Assembly: GCA_035566895.1 (NCBI GenBank)
Contig: DATMQA010000205.1
Coordinates: forward strand, 1-64,000
DNA from: DATMQA01 sp035566895
GTDB taxonomy: Bacteria; Verrucomicrobiota; Verrucomicrobiia; Limisphaerales; UBA8199
Length of the DNA: 64,000 bases
Reading direction: 5' to 3'
The notes under the pieces were generated by a model that saw nothing but the letters and a program-made list of their open reading frames with translations, did no database searches and was not told the DNA's origin. Position 1 is the stretch's first letter. Every line of letters begins with the position of its first letter. Of the stretch, positions 41,732 to 50,928 are shown one piece after another. Position numbers and translations under genes: made by a program.

Positions 41732-44518
41732 TCAGTCCCGGTCGTTCTCCGCGTGCGCGGCCCATAGGGGATAGGCGGCCTGGGAGCCTTTCATGGCGTG
41801 CCAGAGGATGCGGTTGAGGACGTCTTCCGGGCATTGATCAGGTTTATCAAGAGGCAGGCGCGCGGAGACGAGGGCTTCTTTGCGCAGCAGAGGGTCGGAA
41901 ACCTTCTCCGGGTTCATTTGGTCGAGAGGAATATGATTCGGCGCCACTGAGAAGGGAGTCAGGTCCGGACGATTGGTGAAACAGTCCGACATAGGCGTCG
42001 CGGTGGCATCGAGTTGATTCATCGGGGGCAGTCCCAAAATCAGCTCCAGGGTGCGCAACACGCTGGTTTGGTTGTATTGAGTACTAACGACCGCGTGGCG
42101 CCGGGTGTAGGGGCTGACGACGAAAGCCGTCGTACGATAACCGCTAGCGTGGTCCCAGCCGTTCTGGGGGTCGTCTTCGATGCAAAAAAGGCACGTCTCG
42201 GGCCAGAACCGGCTGTGGCTGAGGGCGTCGATAATTTGGCCCAAGGCCAGATCGTTGTCGGCCACTTGCGCGGCCGGCGTTGGCGATTTCGGTTTCGTCC
42301 CGCTGGTGTGGTCGTTGGGCAAACAGCTGATAGTGAGGTTGGGAAGAGCGCCACTCCGCTCGAATTGCCTCAATTCCTTGATGAATTGAGCCGCCCGGAA
42401 AACGTCGGGGATGTTGAGGTCCCAGCCGACGGTGGTGGTCGCCAAATAAGGACGCAAGGATTCGATGGCTGGCCGGCTGCGGATTTCGATTTCACCTTTC
42501 TGGTTCGTGAAGTCGCGGTAAAAGTCCAGGAATCCGGGCGCGCCTTTTTTGGAAGGAGCTTTCCAGCGCGCCTCGGTAATGGCGAACTCTCCGTAATCGC
42601 GGAGGGTTTTGCCGTGGGCGAGGGCGTTGTCCCAGATGAACCCGGCCGGCGAGTAGGCGAGGGCATCAATTTCGTCGTCGCTCATGCCATCGACGTAGCT
42701 GCGCGGGAAACCGGCGAAGGACCGCTCCATATACTCGGTGGTGATGCCGGTGTCGGTCCATTGGTGACCGTCGGCACTGAGAATGCCGGAGCAATAGGTA
42801 TTATCCAGGAGGACAAATTCGCGAGCCAGTTTGTGCTGGTTGGGCGTGACGCGCTCGCCGAAGACGCAGAGCGAGGCGTCGCCATTGCCTCCTGGCATAT
42901 CGCCCAAGACCTGGTCGTAGGTGCGATTCTCTTTGATGATATAGACGACATGCCGGAACAGGCTTGGCTCGCCGACCCGGTCGGGCACCGGGCGCGGCGG
43001 CTGGCTGGGCCGCGGCGGCAGAGCCGCCTGCCGGAGCAGGGGGTAACGCAAGTTGGCCAGGGCAACCGAGGTGCCCGCAGCCAGACTGCGGGCCGAAGGA
43101 ACGTTGAGCAAGGAGAGCGAGCCGTGATACTGGTGGGAATTGAACTCCGGCCGTCCGTCCTTGCGGGCGCGGCCTGGACCGAGGCCCTTCATATTGGCAA
43201 CATAAAGGGCATCTCGCCGCGCATCATAAACCACGGCGGCGGGGAACCAGCCGACCGGAATTAAACCGAGCAATTTCGAGTTGCCCGGCTTGAAGGAAAG
43301 GACGGCGAGGGCGTTTTGGGTGGCGTTGCAGACGAAGAGTTTCCGACCCGCCTTGTCGAAGGCCAACGCATTGGGCTGGGCACCAAAGAGGTCGGCGGGA
43401 TTTTGCCGGGCGCAAATGGTCTCCGCAACGCGGTCCGTGCCGGTATCGACTACGCTGAGAGAATCGCTGCCGGCATTGGCGACGACCAGCCAACGTTGGT
43501 TGGGTGAGAGGGCCAGCGCCGAGGCATGCAAACCGGTGAGCAGCTCAGATACGGAGTTTGAAGACGCGTTAGCGGGAGTTTGTGTGAGATCGATGACGCT
43601 GACCGAGCCTTCGTTGGCGATATACCGCACCGGGTCCACGCGGACGAGCGTGCCTTGCCCGGCGGGGCCGGTGAGGCCGCCGGCCGCCGGCCGCCGCCCG
43701 CCCCAGTTACTCACGTAAGCCTTCGGTCCCGCCAACACGACATCGTAAGGCGCGACACCCACGTCCCACAGCCGCAGCACCTGGCCGTCCGCCGCGTCCA
43801 ATTCTGCCAGACGATTTGACAGGTTCAACGCGACGTAGAGCCGCCTGCCATCGGGCGAGACGGCGAGGCCGGCGGGAATTTCGGCTTTACGTCGCGGCGC
43901 ATTGGCGGGCGGCAGCGGGAGCGTGAACAAGCCGGCTACGTTGCCGTCCTTGTCCACGCTGAAGACCTCGATGCTGCCATCGACGTTGGCCAGGTAGAGC
44001 CGCGAGCCATCCGGAGAAAACACCAGGCCGGTGTAACTGAGCTGGCGCTCGGTGTCGGGCTGGAGGATTTGCTCGGAAACCGGGCCGGGGGCGGGAGCGT
44101 GGCTTTTCCGGGGAGGCAGTGGCACGCGCTGGAGAATTTTTCCGTAGCGCGGAGCAATGACGGTGAGGTCATGCGTTTTGCCCGCCGTGACAAGCAATCG
44201 GCCATCAGGACTGAGCGCCAGGGCCTGGGGCCGCAGGCCGGGGAGCTCCACCTGCAGGCCTGCCGGCGAAAGGATTTGATTGGCCGGAGTGTAGAAGCGG
44301 TTCTCGCCAAGACGGCCGACGATTTCGGTCGTGGAAAAATCACGGGTGTGCACCGGCTGAGCTTCACACGCGGAGAGAACCGACGCGGCGAGCGCGAGGG
44401 CAAAGACTCGCTTTGCGTGCGCGGAGATTGCTCGCGCGGCCGGTTGTGGTGGTGCGGTTCGAAAGCGGGAGCAAGCTCCGCGCACCCCATACGCTTCGCG
44501 CGAGTCAAACTTAGTCAT
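41732..44518 (-). CDS. YncE-type beta-propeller fused to a phosphoesterase domain
   Basis: The 928-residue protein has a late signal sequence (VFALALAASVLSACEAQ) and a propeller half (residues 60-470; LALSPDGRLLVTAG, LVFSPDGSRLYLANVDGS, LAVSPDGRRLYVALNLSN, NQRWLVVANAGSDSLSVVD). An alkaline-phosphatase-superfamily phosphoesterase half (HVVYIIKENRTYDQVLGDMP, GWDHASGYRTTAFVVSPYTR) follows. Two-domain proteins of this kind are common in soil bacteria; the substrate is unknown. It overlaps the decarboxylase stop by 8 bp, so it may be co-translated. Confidence 0.87.
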   Translation of the reverse strand: MTKFDSREAYGVRGACSRFRTAPPQPAARAISAHAKRVFALALAASVLSACEAQPVHTRDFSTTEIVGRLGENRFYTPANQILSPAGLQVELPGLRPQALALSPDGRLLVTAGKTHDLTVIAPRYGKILQRVPLPPRKSHAPAPGPVSEQILQPDTERQLSYTGLVFSPDGSRLYLANVDGSIEVFSVDKDGNVAGLFTLPLPPANAPRRKAEIPAGLAVSPDGRRLYVALNLSNRLAELDAADGQVLRLWDVGVAPYDVVLAGPKAYVSNWGGRRPAAGGLTGPAGQGTLVRVDPVRYIANEGSVSVIDLTQTPANASSNSVSELLTGLHASALALSPNQRWLVVANAGSDSLSVVDTGTDRVAETICARQNPADLFGAQPNALAFDKAGRKLFVCNATQNALAVLSFKPGNSKLLGLIPVGWFPAAVVYDARRDALYVANMKGLGPGRARKDGRPEFNSHQYHGSLSLLNVPSARSLAAGTSVALANLRYPLLRQAALPPRPSQPPRPVPDRVGEPSLFRHVVYIIKENRTYDQVLGDMPGGNGDASLCVFGERVTPNQHKLAREFVLLDNTYCSGILSADGHQWTDTGITTEYMERSFAGFPRSYVDGMSDDEIDALAYSPAGFIWDNALAHGKTLRDYGEFAITEARWKAPSKKGAPGFLDFYRDFTNQKGEIEIRSRPAIESLRPYLATTTVGWDLNIPDVFRAAQFIKELRQFERSGALPNLTISCLPNDHTSGTKPKSPTPAAQVADNDLALGQIIDALSHSRFWPETCLFCIEDDPQNGWDHASGYRTTAFVVSPYTRRHAVVSTQYNQTSVLRTLELILGLPPMNQLDATATPMSDCFTNRPDLTPFSVAPNHIPLDQMNPEKVSDPLLRKEALVSARLPLDKPDQCPEDVLNRILWHAMKGSQAAYPLWAAHAENDRD

Positions 44519-45644
44519 TCACATGAACGATTTTCGCCGGCGGAAAGCCATTGAACCAGGTCGCCGAGGCGCTGCTATAAGCGCCGATATTCTCCGCATA
44601 GACTAAATCCTCGACCGTCAACTCCGGCAATTCTTCCGAGAGGGAAATGGTATCCAGCGCGTCGCAGGTCTGGCCGAAGACGGCGCAGACCTCCGTCTTG
44701 CCTTTCTTGAAAGCTTTCAGGTGATACTGGCAATGATCGAAAATAATGCCGCTGAAGGTGTGATAAACACTGTCGTCGATGTAATAACAGGTTTTGCCGT
44801 CACGGACAGCCTTGCCGATGATGCGCGCCACAGAAGTAGCGGCGGTCGCCACCAGGAACCGCCCCGGCTCGGCCAGAATCTGGATGTCTTTGGGAAAGAG
44901 CCGGTCGATCTCGGCGTTGATTTTCTTCGCCAGGGCGCTGAAGGGCTTGACGTGCCGGTCGTAGGGCGCCGGGAACCCTCCGCCGATGTCCAGAATCTTG
45001 ATTTCGTGCCCGCGCGATTTGGCTTCCTTCATCACCGCGGCGGAGACATCGAGCGCCTGGACAAAATTCTGAAAGTTGGTGCACTGGCTGCCGACGTGGA
45101 AGCTCAAGCCCTCGACCACTAGCCCGAGCTCGAAGGCCGCGAGGATGAGGTCCACCGCCTCGCCCGGGTCGCAGCCGAACTTGGAGGAGAGCTCGACCAT
45201 GGAGCCCGTGTTAGGGACGCGCAACCGCAGGACGACCCCGGCGTGAGGGGCATATTGCCGGATTTTCTTCAACTCGCCGAGGTTATCGTAGGTGACCAGC
45301 GGTTTGTACTGATCGAGCGCCTGGAGGGTCTCCCGGGGTTTCGTGGGATTGGCGTAAATGATTTTGTCCCAGATGAAATCCTGTTGCTCTTTGGGCGGCA
45401 AATGTTTGATGTTTTCATACACCAGCATGAACTCCGGCAGGGAGGCGACATCGAAACTGGCGCCCGCCTGGTAGAGGGTGCGTACGATGGCTGGTTCGGC
45501 ATTCGCTTTGACGGCGTAGTAACCCTGGATCTTAGGCAGATGTTTCCGGAAGGAGGCATAATTTTCGCGGAGCGTATCGTGGTCGATGACGACGACGGGT
45601 GTGCCCTGAGCGCGAGCGATGGCCTGGAGCTGCTTGGTGGTCAT
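44511..45644 (-). CDS. Fold-III PLP decarboxylase (ornithine/lysine or carboxynorspermidine type)
   Basis: The 377-residue enzyme has the PLP lysine in GYYAVKANAEPAIVRTL, the HVGSQ motif (SFHVGSQCTNF), the phosphate-binding Gly loop in LDIGGGFPAPYD, AEPGRFLVATAA and the active-site Cys in FGQTCDALDT. The last text is typical of eukaryotic-type ornithine decarboxylase and of lysine/ornithine decarboxylases; it argues against diaminopimelate decarboxylase. It would start polyamine synthesis. The start MTTKQLQAIARAQG is preceded by the class V aminotransferase gene on the same strand by 28 bp. Confidence 0.85.
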   Translation of the reverse strand: MTTKQLQAIARAQGTPVVVIDHDTLRENYASFRKHLPKIQGYYAVKANAEPAIVRTLYQAGASFDVASLPEFMLVYENIKHLPPKEQQDFIWDKIIYANPTKPRETLQALDQYKPLVTYDNLGELKKIRQYAPHAGVVLRLRVPNTGSMVELSSKFGCDPGEAVDLILAAFELGLVVEGLSFHVGSQCTNFQNFVQALDVSAAVMKEAKSRGHEIKILDIGGGFPAPYDRHVKPFSALAKKINAEIDRLFPKDIQILAEPGRFLVATAATSVARIIGKAVRDGKTCYYIDDSVYHTFSGIIFDHCQYHLKAFKKGKTEVCAVFGQTCDALDTISLSEELPELTVEDLVYAENIGAYSSASATWFNGFPPAKIVHVND

Positions 45645-45672
45645 GTCGAGTCAGTTCAAGTTGCTGCTGGCT

Positions 45673-46905
45673 TTAAGGGGTTTCGCTTTCCGGCACAAGT
45701 GAAAAGAGGGCATGTGCGAGGTATTCGTAATCCGCCAGTGAATTATAGAGCTGGGCGGCGATGCGGAAGTAGCGGCGCTCCGGTTGGCCAAACCGGAAGA
45801 AGGGCACCTCGATTCCAAACTCGTCATAGAGCCGCAGTTGCTCAGCCTCGAATCGGCCGGAGCGCGGCCGGTCTTGAAAGCGCTCGGGCAAGGGCAACGT
45901 AGCCAGGGCGCCGAGCATGGTTTCGGGGCAAGGCGGTTCGATTTTTAATTCGCGACATAGGAGCCGGCGGGCCTTGATGACCAATTGGTGGTTGGCCTTC
46001 CGGATAGCAGGCCAGCCGCCAGGAACCATTTCCTGCATCCATTTAATAGTCTCGGCGGCACACAACCAAGGCGTCGGATCGAACGTGCCTGCCCAATCAA
46101 AGCGATCCTGAAGCGCGCTATAACCCGGCCGATGAATGTTGTTGCCATGGCTGATGAGGGCGGGCTGTATTTCGTTTTGTTTATCAGGCCGCACCCAAAG
46201 AAAGCCTGCGCCTTTGGGCGCGCAGACCCATTTGTGGAGGTTGCCGGTGTAGTACGCCGGCTGAAGCCTTTCGATATTCAGCGGCAACATGCCTGGGGCG
46301 TGCGCGCCATCCACGAGGGTATCGACGCCGCGCGCCTCCAACTCCCGAATCAGCCGCGCCACGGGGAAGACCAGGCCGGTGTTGCTGGTGACGTGATCGA
46401 GCATGGCCAGCCGCGTGCGCCGCGTGACGGCCCGGATTACGGCCTCGATGATGTCGTTCTCGTGATGCAACGGGAAAGGGACGCGAGCAACGACCAATTT
46501 GGCGCCGGCGTCGCGGGCGGCAGCAACGAGGACGTTGTGACAGGCGTTGTAGTCGTGGTTGGTTGCCAACAACTCATCTCCAAGCCGGAGCTTGAGGGAG
46601 CGGACCACGGCGTTGACGCCTGAAGTGGCGTTGGTGACAAAAACCAGGTCCTGCGGCCGGGCCCCGACAAACCGGGCGACAACCCTTCGAGCCGGCTCCA
46701 ACCGTTCCTCGTATCGCCGCCACAGGAACTGGACCGGCTCGGCTTCCATTTGGCGGCGAAGTTCGGTTTGCAGAGCGAGGATTGCTTTCGGGCAAGCACC
46801 GAAGGCGCCGTGATTGAGGAACACTGAGCCCGGGGCCAGGCCCCAATGTTTGCGCCAACGTGAAGGCGCCGGACGGGTCAATCGGTTCGGTTTCACGCCG
46901 GCCAT
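45673..46905 (-). CDS. Class V aminotransferase (isopenicillin N epimerase-like)
   Basis: The 410-residue fold-I PLP enzyme has FLNHGAFGACPKA near the N-terminus, TNATSGVNAVVRSL, the PLP-Asp region DTLVDGAHAPGMLPL and the Schiff-base Lys in TGNLHKWVCAPKGAG. Members act as cysteine desulfurases, lyases or epimerases of amino acids; this one lacks a clear Cys loop and fits the epimerase-like group. It probably shares a transcript with the decarboxylase downstream. Confidence 0.87.
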   Translation of the reverse strand: MAGVKPNRLTRPAPSRWRKHWGLAPGSVFLNHGAFGACPKAILALQTELRRQMEAEPVQFLWRRYEERLEPARRVVARFVGARPQDLVFVTNATSGVNAVVRSLKLRLGDELLATNHDYNACHNVLVAAARDAGAKLVVARVPFPLHHENDIIEAVIRAVTRRTRLAMLDHVTSNTGLVFPVARLIRELEARGVDTLVDGAHAPGMLPLNIERLQPAYYTGNLHKWVCAPKGAGFLWVRPDKQNEIQPALISHGNNIHRPGYSALQDRFDWAGTFDPTPWLCAAETIKWMQEMVPGGWPAIRKANHQLVIKARRLLCRELKIEPPCPETMLGALATLPLPERFQDRPRSGRFEAEQLRLYDEFGIEVPFFRFGQPERRYFRIAAQLYNSLADYEYLAHALFSLVPESETP

Positions 46906-47016
46906 CCTAAGGAGGCGAAATCATTGGGGCAAAACCATAAAGCTGGATTTGAAGCATTGGAGCCAAAAACGATTGCCTGCGACGCGCCAGACCAGTAGCG
47001 TGAGTTCCACCAGTTT

Positions 47017-47775
47017 ATGAAACCAATCCTCTGCAAGAATCAAATAGTAATCCGCCTGCTCGTCCTCGTGACGCTGTTTTTCGGCGCTGCTTCAAAAACA
47101 GGCTTTGCTGCCGGGCAAACCCAAATCCTCTTTAATGGCAAAGACCTGGCCGGGTGGCGACAACCCCACGGCAATTGGACGGCGGCCAAAGCCGCGGCAC
47201 TGGACCCAGCCAACCCGGAAAAGTTCGTCATCACTCCCGGACAAGGAGTGCTGGCCAACGGCGCCAATGGCCGGACCGCGGACCTGGTGACGGAGGCGGA
47301 ATTCGGAGACATGGACCTGCACGTCGAATTCTGTATTACGAAGCATTCCAACTCGGGCGTGTACCTGATGGGCCGCTACGAGGTCCAGGTGTATGACAGC
47401 TTTGGTGTCGAGAAAGACGCGTATCCGGGCATCGAGTGCGGCGGGATTTACCCGCGTTGGATTAATAATAAGGATGTCGAAGGCCATTCTCCGCTGGTCA
47501 ACGCCAGCAAACCGCCCGGTGAATGGCAGACCTTTGACATCACCTTCCGCGCTCCCCGCTTTGACGCCAGCGGCAAGAAAATCGCCAACGCCACGCTTAT
47601 CAAAGTTCTTCACAATGGAAAACTCATTCACCAGAACCTCGAGTTGAACGGCCCGACGCGTGGCGCGATTGCCGAGGACGAGAAGCCCGTTGGCCCGGTC
47701 CGACTGCAGGGCGACCACGGCCCGGTGGCCTACAGGAACCTGCGGGTACGAATGACTCAGACAGGCGCATCCTGA
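47017..47775 (+). CDS. Secreted DUF1080 (3-keto-disaccharide hydrolase-like) protein
   Basis: The 252-residue protein has a signal peptide (LVLVTLFFGAASKTGFA). The DUF1080 LamG-like fold follows: LFNGKDLAGWRQPHGNW, FGDMDLHVEFCITKHSNSGV, YEVQVYDSFGVEKDAYPGIE, CGGIYPRWI, GPVRLQGDHGPVAYRNLRV. The family hydrolyses 3-keto-glycosides made by Gfo/Idh/MocA oxidoreductases, two of which lie at 15723 and 54587 in this window, so the enzymes may belong to one keto-sugar pathway. Confidence 0.92.
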   Translation: MKPILCKNQIVIRLLVLVTLFFGAASKTGFAAGQTQILFNGKDLAGWRQPHGNWTAAKAAALDPANPEKFVITPGQGVLANGANGRTADLVTEAEFGDMDLHVEFCITKHSNSGVYLMGRYEVQVYDSFGVEKDAYPGIECGGIYPRWINNKDVEGHSPLVNASKPPGEWQTFDITFRAPRFDASGKKIANATLIKVLHNGKLIHQNLELNGPTRGAIAEDEKPVGPVRLQGDHGPVAYRNLRVRMTQTGAS

Positions 47776-47818
47776 TACGGCATGCTGGAAGCCCGCCTCC
47801 ACGATTGAGAACCGAGCG

Positions 47819-49477
47819 CTAGTTTCTTAGGCGAAAGAACTGCGGGTCCGCGGCGCCGGTATTAAGAGGATAAGGGCTGGCCGCCCCCGGAACGTCGGCG
47901 AATGGACCAGTGACGTTGGTGGCGCTTTGGAGAAAGTAAACCCCGCTCCAACTGAGAATGCCCGGGGAACTGATGGCCAAGGCAGGCCTGAAACCAGCCG
48001 GATACCACAGCACCCGGTGGACGGCGTCCCACGTCAGGTAGCCAAGGGAGAAATTCTGTCGTGTGCCGTTGCCATAAGTGAACTCGCTGGTGAGGGGATA
48101 CCCATAGTTGGCCGCGCCGTTGTTCGTGCCGTAAAAACTCCAGAGCCCGTGCAGGTCATTCAGTTCGAAGGTGCCGTTGGTGGAGGACATCAGCGTCAGC
48201 TTGTGATGCGAGCCGCCGTCGAAATCCTGAGCGTACCCGTTCAGAAAGGCATAGGTCCACGGACCGTGCCCATTATCAAAGGGATTCCCCAGAACGGCCT
48301 GGCCCCGGCCGTAGAAATAAGCCTGAATCGCGCTGTTGGTCGTGCGGTTGGCGTAAATGCCTTCGAACCGCTCAAAACGTTGATAATCCGGGTAGGAAGA
48401 TTTAGGACTGCCGGAAGAATCCACCACGCCATACCAGAGCCCGCCGGCTGGGTTATCCTGCCATTGAAACCAGATCGCCATCTGCACGTAAGGCGTCGCC
48501 TGAATCGCACTGAAAGCGGTGACGAGATTGGTGTCCTGGAGGGCCTGGGACACACCGCTGGCATTGGAGCTGTTGGTGGTTTTCCAGCCGAACTCGGTGA
48601 TAAACGTCTTCTTGAGCGTGCCGGCGCCTTCATACTTAGTGCAGGCCTGGTGCACCCAATCGAGGTATTGGCGAAAAGTATTGGAAGAAACCGTCCCGCC
48701 CGTGCTTAGATACAGGTGCTCGCCGAGTCCGTCCAGAGGGTAGGCGTTGTAGTTGGTTTTGATATAGTTAAAAGAAGCTCCCTTGGAGATATTTGTTCCC
48801 GTGTTGTAAGTGTCATCAATGAATTGCGCGCCGGCATTGCCGTAGCTGCTGATGCCGCCGATGTTATGACCAAACACACCGCCAAAGAACAATGTGACAT
48901 CGGCTATCTGCTGTTTGATGTGAATCGCCTCCCAGCTTCGGGCCAGCAGCCAGCCGTAATTTGAGGGGTATAAAAAAGTGCCGCCCACACCATAACTGGT
49001 CGTCCAGGAGTTGGGCTCGTTCCACAGCTCGTAGAATTTCACCCGGTCGTGAAAGTGCGTGACGATAGGCACGACGGCGTTAGTGGCGTAGCCCTCAACG
49101 TAGGCATTATCCCCGTTGGCCCCGGGATTGTTTTCGGAATTATTTGCTTCCCAGTTTGATTGGGCGTCGGGCCATGAGCCATTATCGATTAGAAGCAGGA
49201 CCTGGATCCCGGCATTGCGGGCATTGTTCACCGCCGAATCGTAATAACCCAAAATCGTACTGTCCCAATGGGTGTGCGTCCCGAAGAGCCGCATTTCGAT
49301 ACGAATCCAACCGGTCTCGCCCTGGCTCATCTGCCCGGCCACAGTCGAGCTCAGCAGGATGTCACCCGAATTATCGACCGCCCAGCCGTTATCATTTCCA
49401 TAAGGGCCGCCCGCATGGACTGGCAATGCCAGGCTGAGGAAGGAGGCGCACCCGGCGATTCGGAACAGCTTCGTCAT
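47819..49477 (-). CDS. Secreted glycoside hydrolase-like (clan A type) protein
   Basis: The 552-residue protein has a signal peptide (FLSLALPVHAG) and a TIM-barrel with the acid/base motif VKFYELWNEPNSW near residue 155 and the nucleophile-like TFITEFGWKTTN near 295. These are typical of clan GH-A enzymes. A C-terminal domain with LGFP-like text (ANYGYPLTSEFTYGNGTRQN) follows, then the exported-protein tail SWSGVYFLQSATNVTGPF ... DPQFFRLRN. The substrate polysaccharide is unknown. It converges with the DUF1080 gene. Confidence 0.8.
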   Translation of the reverse strand: MTKLFRIAGCASFLSLALPVHAGGPYGNDNGWAVDNSGDILLSSTVAGQMSQGETGWIRIEMRLFGTHTHWDSTILGYYDSAVNNARNAGIQVLLLIDNGSWPDAQSNWEANNSENNPGANGDNAYVEGYATNAVVPIVTHFHDRVKFYELWNEPNSWTTSYGVGGTFLYPSNYGWLLARSWEAIHIKQQIADVTLFFGGVFGHNIGGISSYGNAGAQFIDDTYNTGTNISKGASFNYIKTNYNAYPLDGLGEHLYLSTGGTVSSNTFRQYLDWVHQACTKYEGAGTLKKTFITEFGWKTTNSSNASGVSQALQDTNLVTAFSAIQATPYVQMAIWFQWQDNPAGGLWYGVVDSSGSPKSSYPDYQRFERFEGIYANRTTNSAIQAYFYGRGQAVLGNPFDNGHGPWTYAFLNGYAQDFDGGSHHKLTLMSSTNGTFELNDLHGLWSFYGTNNGAANYGYPLTSEFTYGNGTRQNFSLGYLTWDAVHRVLWYPAGFRPALAISSPGILSWSGVYFLQSATNVTGPFADVPGAASPYPLNTGAADPQFFRLRN

Positions 49478-49558
49478 GTGTGTATCGACCAGGCCAGACC
49501 CGTTGGATAGGCCGGGCAGAAACCGGTGTCGCTCCAGCCGCAGGTGAACAGATGCCGG

Positions 49559-50635
49559 TCAGGCCCCTGATTCACCGGGAGTGATTGGGAGCGCCATTTT
49601 TTCAGTCCCGCGGATGATGGTCAGCTTCGATTCGACCCCGATTTGGTCGCCCGTCAGCAGTTTGTGCAGGGCGTCAATCGAGGAGACCGGGTGGCCGTTA
49701 AAATCGACCATCATGTCGCCTTCACGCAATCCAGCGCGCGCCGCCGGACTGCCCGGGGCCACCGAAATCACCAGCACGCCACTGGCCGCCGGCAATTGAT
49801 GGTACCGCACCAGGCGCCGATGCAACGGCACGTTCTGCCCGCCTACGCCGATATAACTGCGCCGGATTTTGCCGTCTTTGATCAACCAGCCCGCCACGAA
49901 TTTGGCGGTGTCGATCCCGATGGCAAAACAGATGCCTTGAGCCGGCAAAATCACGGCGGTGTTAACCCCGATCACTTCGCCGCGCGAGTTGACCAGCGGA
50001 CCCCCGGAGTTGCCGGGATTGAGGGCGGCGTCGGTCTGGACAATGTCGTCGATCAGCCGGCCGGTGTTGGCGCGGAAGGACCGGCCCAGGGCGCTGACGA
50101 CGCCCGCGGTGACGGTGCATTGAAATCCATACGGGTTGCCGATCGCGATGGCGACCTGCCCGACCCGAATGCCCTTGGAGTCGCCCAGCCGCACCGGCCG
50201 CAGTTGCGGCGCAAAGACGCGGATCACGGCCAAATCGCTGTCCGGGTCGTCACCGACAAGGTGGGCGTCGGGCCGGCGGCCATCGGCCAGGGCGACCTCG
50301 ATGCGTTCGGCTCCGTGGACGACGTGGCTGTTGGTCAGCACGAATCCGTCGGGAGTAATCACGAAACCCGAACCGCTTCCCTGGCGCTGGCCATCGCGCC
50401 GGCGCACTTCGATGTTGACCACCGAAGGTCCAACCGCCTCGGCGGCATGCACCACGGCCGTGGAATAGGCGTCCAGCAACTGGTCATCGCCCGGCGCAAC
50501 GGGAGGCGCCGGCGCGACGACCGGCTCCGGCCCGGAGGAAACCGGGGAGAGCTCGAGTTCCTGCGCAAAATCGCTGTCTGCAAACTTCATAAGGCTGTCC
50601 GAATGCAACATGCGGTAACTTTCTTCCAAACCCAT
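49559..50635 (-). CDS. HtrA/DegP-type trypsin-like serine protease with PDZ domain
   Basis: The 358-residue protein carries the catalytic triad: His in VLTNSHVVHG, Asp in DPDSDLAVIRVF and Ser in LNPGNSGGPLVNSRG. A C-terminal PDZ domain (GVLVISVAPGSPAARAGLRE, GDMMVDFNGHPVSS) follows. No signal peptide is visible at the N-terminus (MGLEESYRMLHSDSLMKFAD), so it may be cytoplasmic or start elsewhere. Such proteases degrade misfolded proteins. It is divergent from the MFS gene. Confidence 0.88.
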   Translation of the reverse strand: MGLEESYRMLHSDSLMKFADSDFAQELELSPVSSGPEPVVAPAPPVAPGDDQLLDAYSTAVVHAAEAVGPSVVNIEVRRRDGQRQGSGSGFVITPDGFVLTNSHVVHGAERIEVALADGRRPDAHLVGDDPDSDLAVIRVFAPQLRPVRLGDSKGIRVGQVAIAIGNPYGFQCTVTAGVVSALGRSFRANTGRLIDDIVQTDAALNPGNSGGPLVNSRGEVIGVNTAVILPAQGICFAIGIDTAKFVAGWLIKDGKIRRSYIGVGGQNVPLHRRLVRYHQLPAASGVLVISVAPGSPAARAGLREGDMMVDFNGHPVSSIDALHKLLTGDQIGVESKLTIIRGTEKMALPITPGESGA

Positions 50636-50826
50636 GCCCTGTCAAATTGCGGCGGCCGGGGCTGCCCTGCCTCGGACGCGCCGTGGGTTGCGGCTCCGGA
50701 AAGTCCGCGAAATGGCAACGGGTTCCGCCGCCGCCGGATGGGGTGAGTGCCCCATTTCGAGGTGAGTAATGTTGTTTAACATTAAACGCGACTCGCCAAG
50801 GGGGGTGCGAGTTGAAGTGGGAAAGG

Positions 50827-50852
50827 GCGGTGGCATGTGGTGGTGCCACCGC
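50827..50852 (+). terminator. Hairpin in the HtrA/MFS divergent spacer, terminator-like
   Basis: GCGGTGGCA (50827-50835) pairs perfectly with TGCCACCGC (50844-50852), and TCGTTTTC follows. The position, about 75 bp before the MFS start in the same direction, would suit an attenuator or a regulatory hairpin in the leader. A second palindrome, AATGTTGTTTAACATT, lies near 50768. Confidence 0.45.
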
Positions 50853-50928
50853 TCGTTTTCCTGTACCCCCCCCGGTTCGTAAAAGAAAATTCCCCTCCCT
50901 GCCTCCGCGTGGCTATATTGACCCCCGA

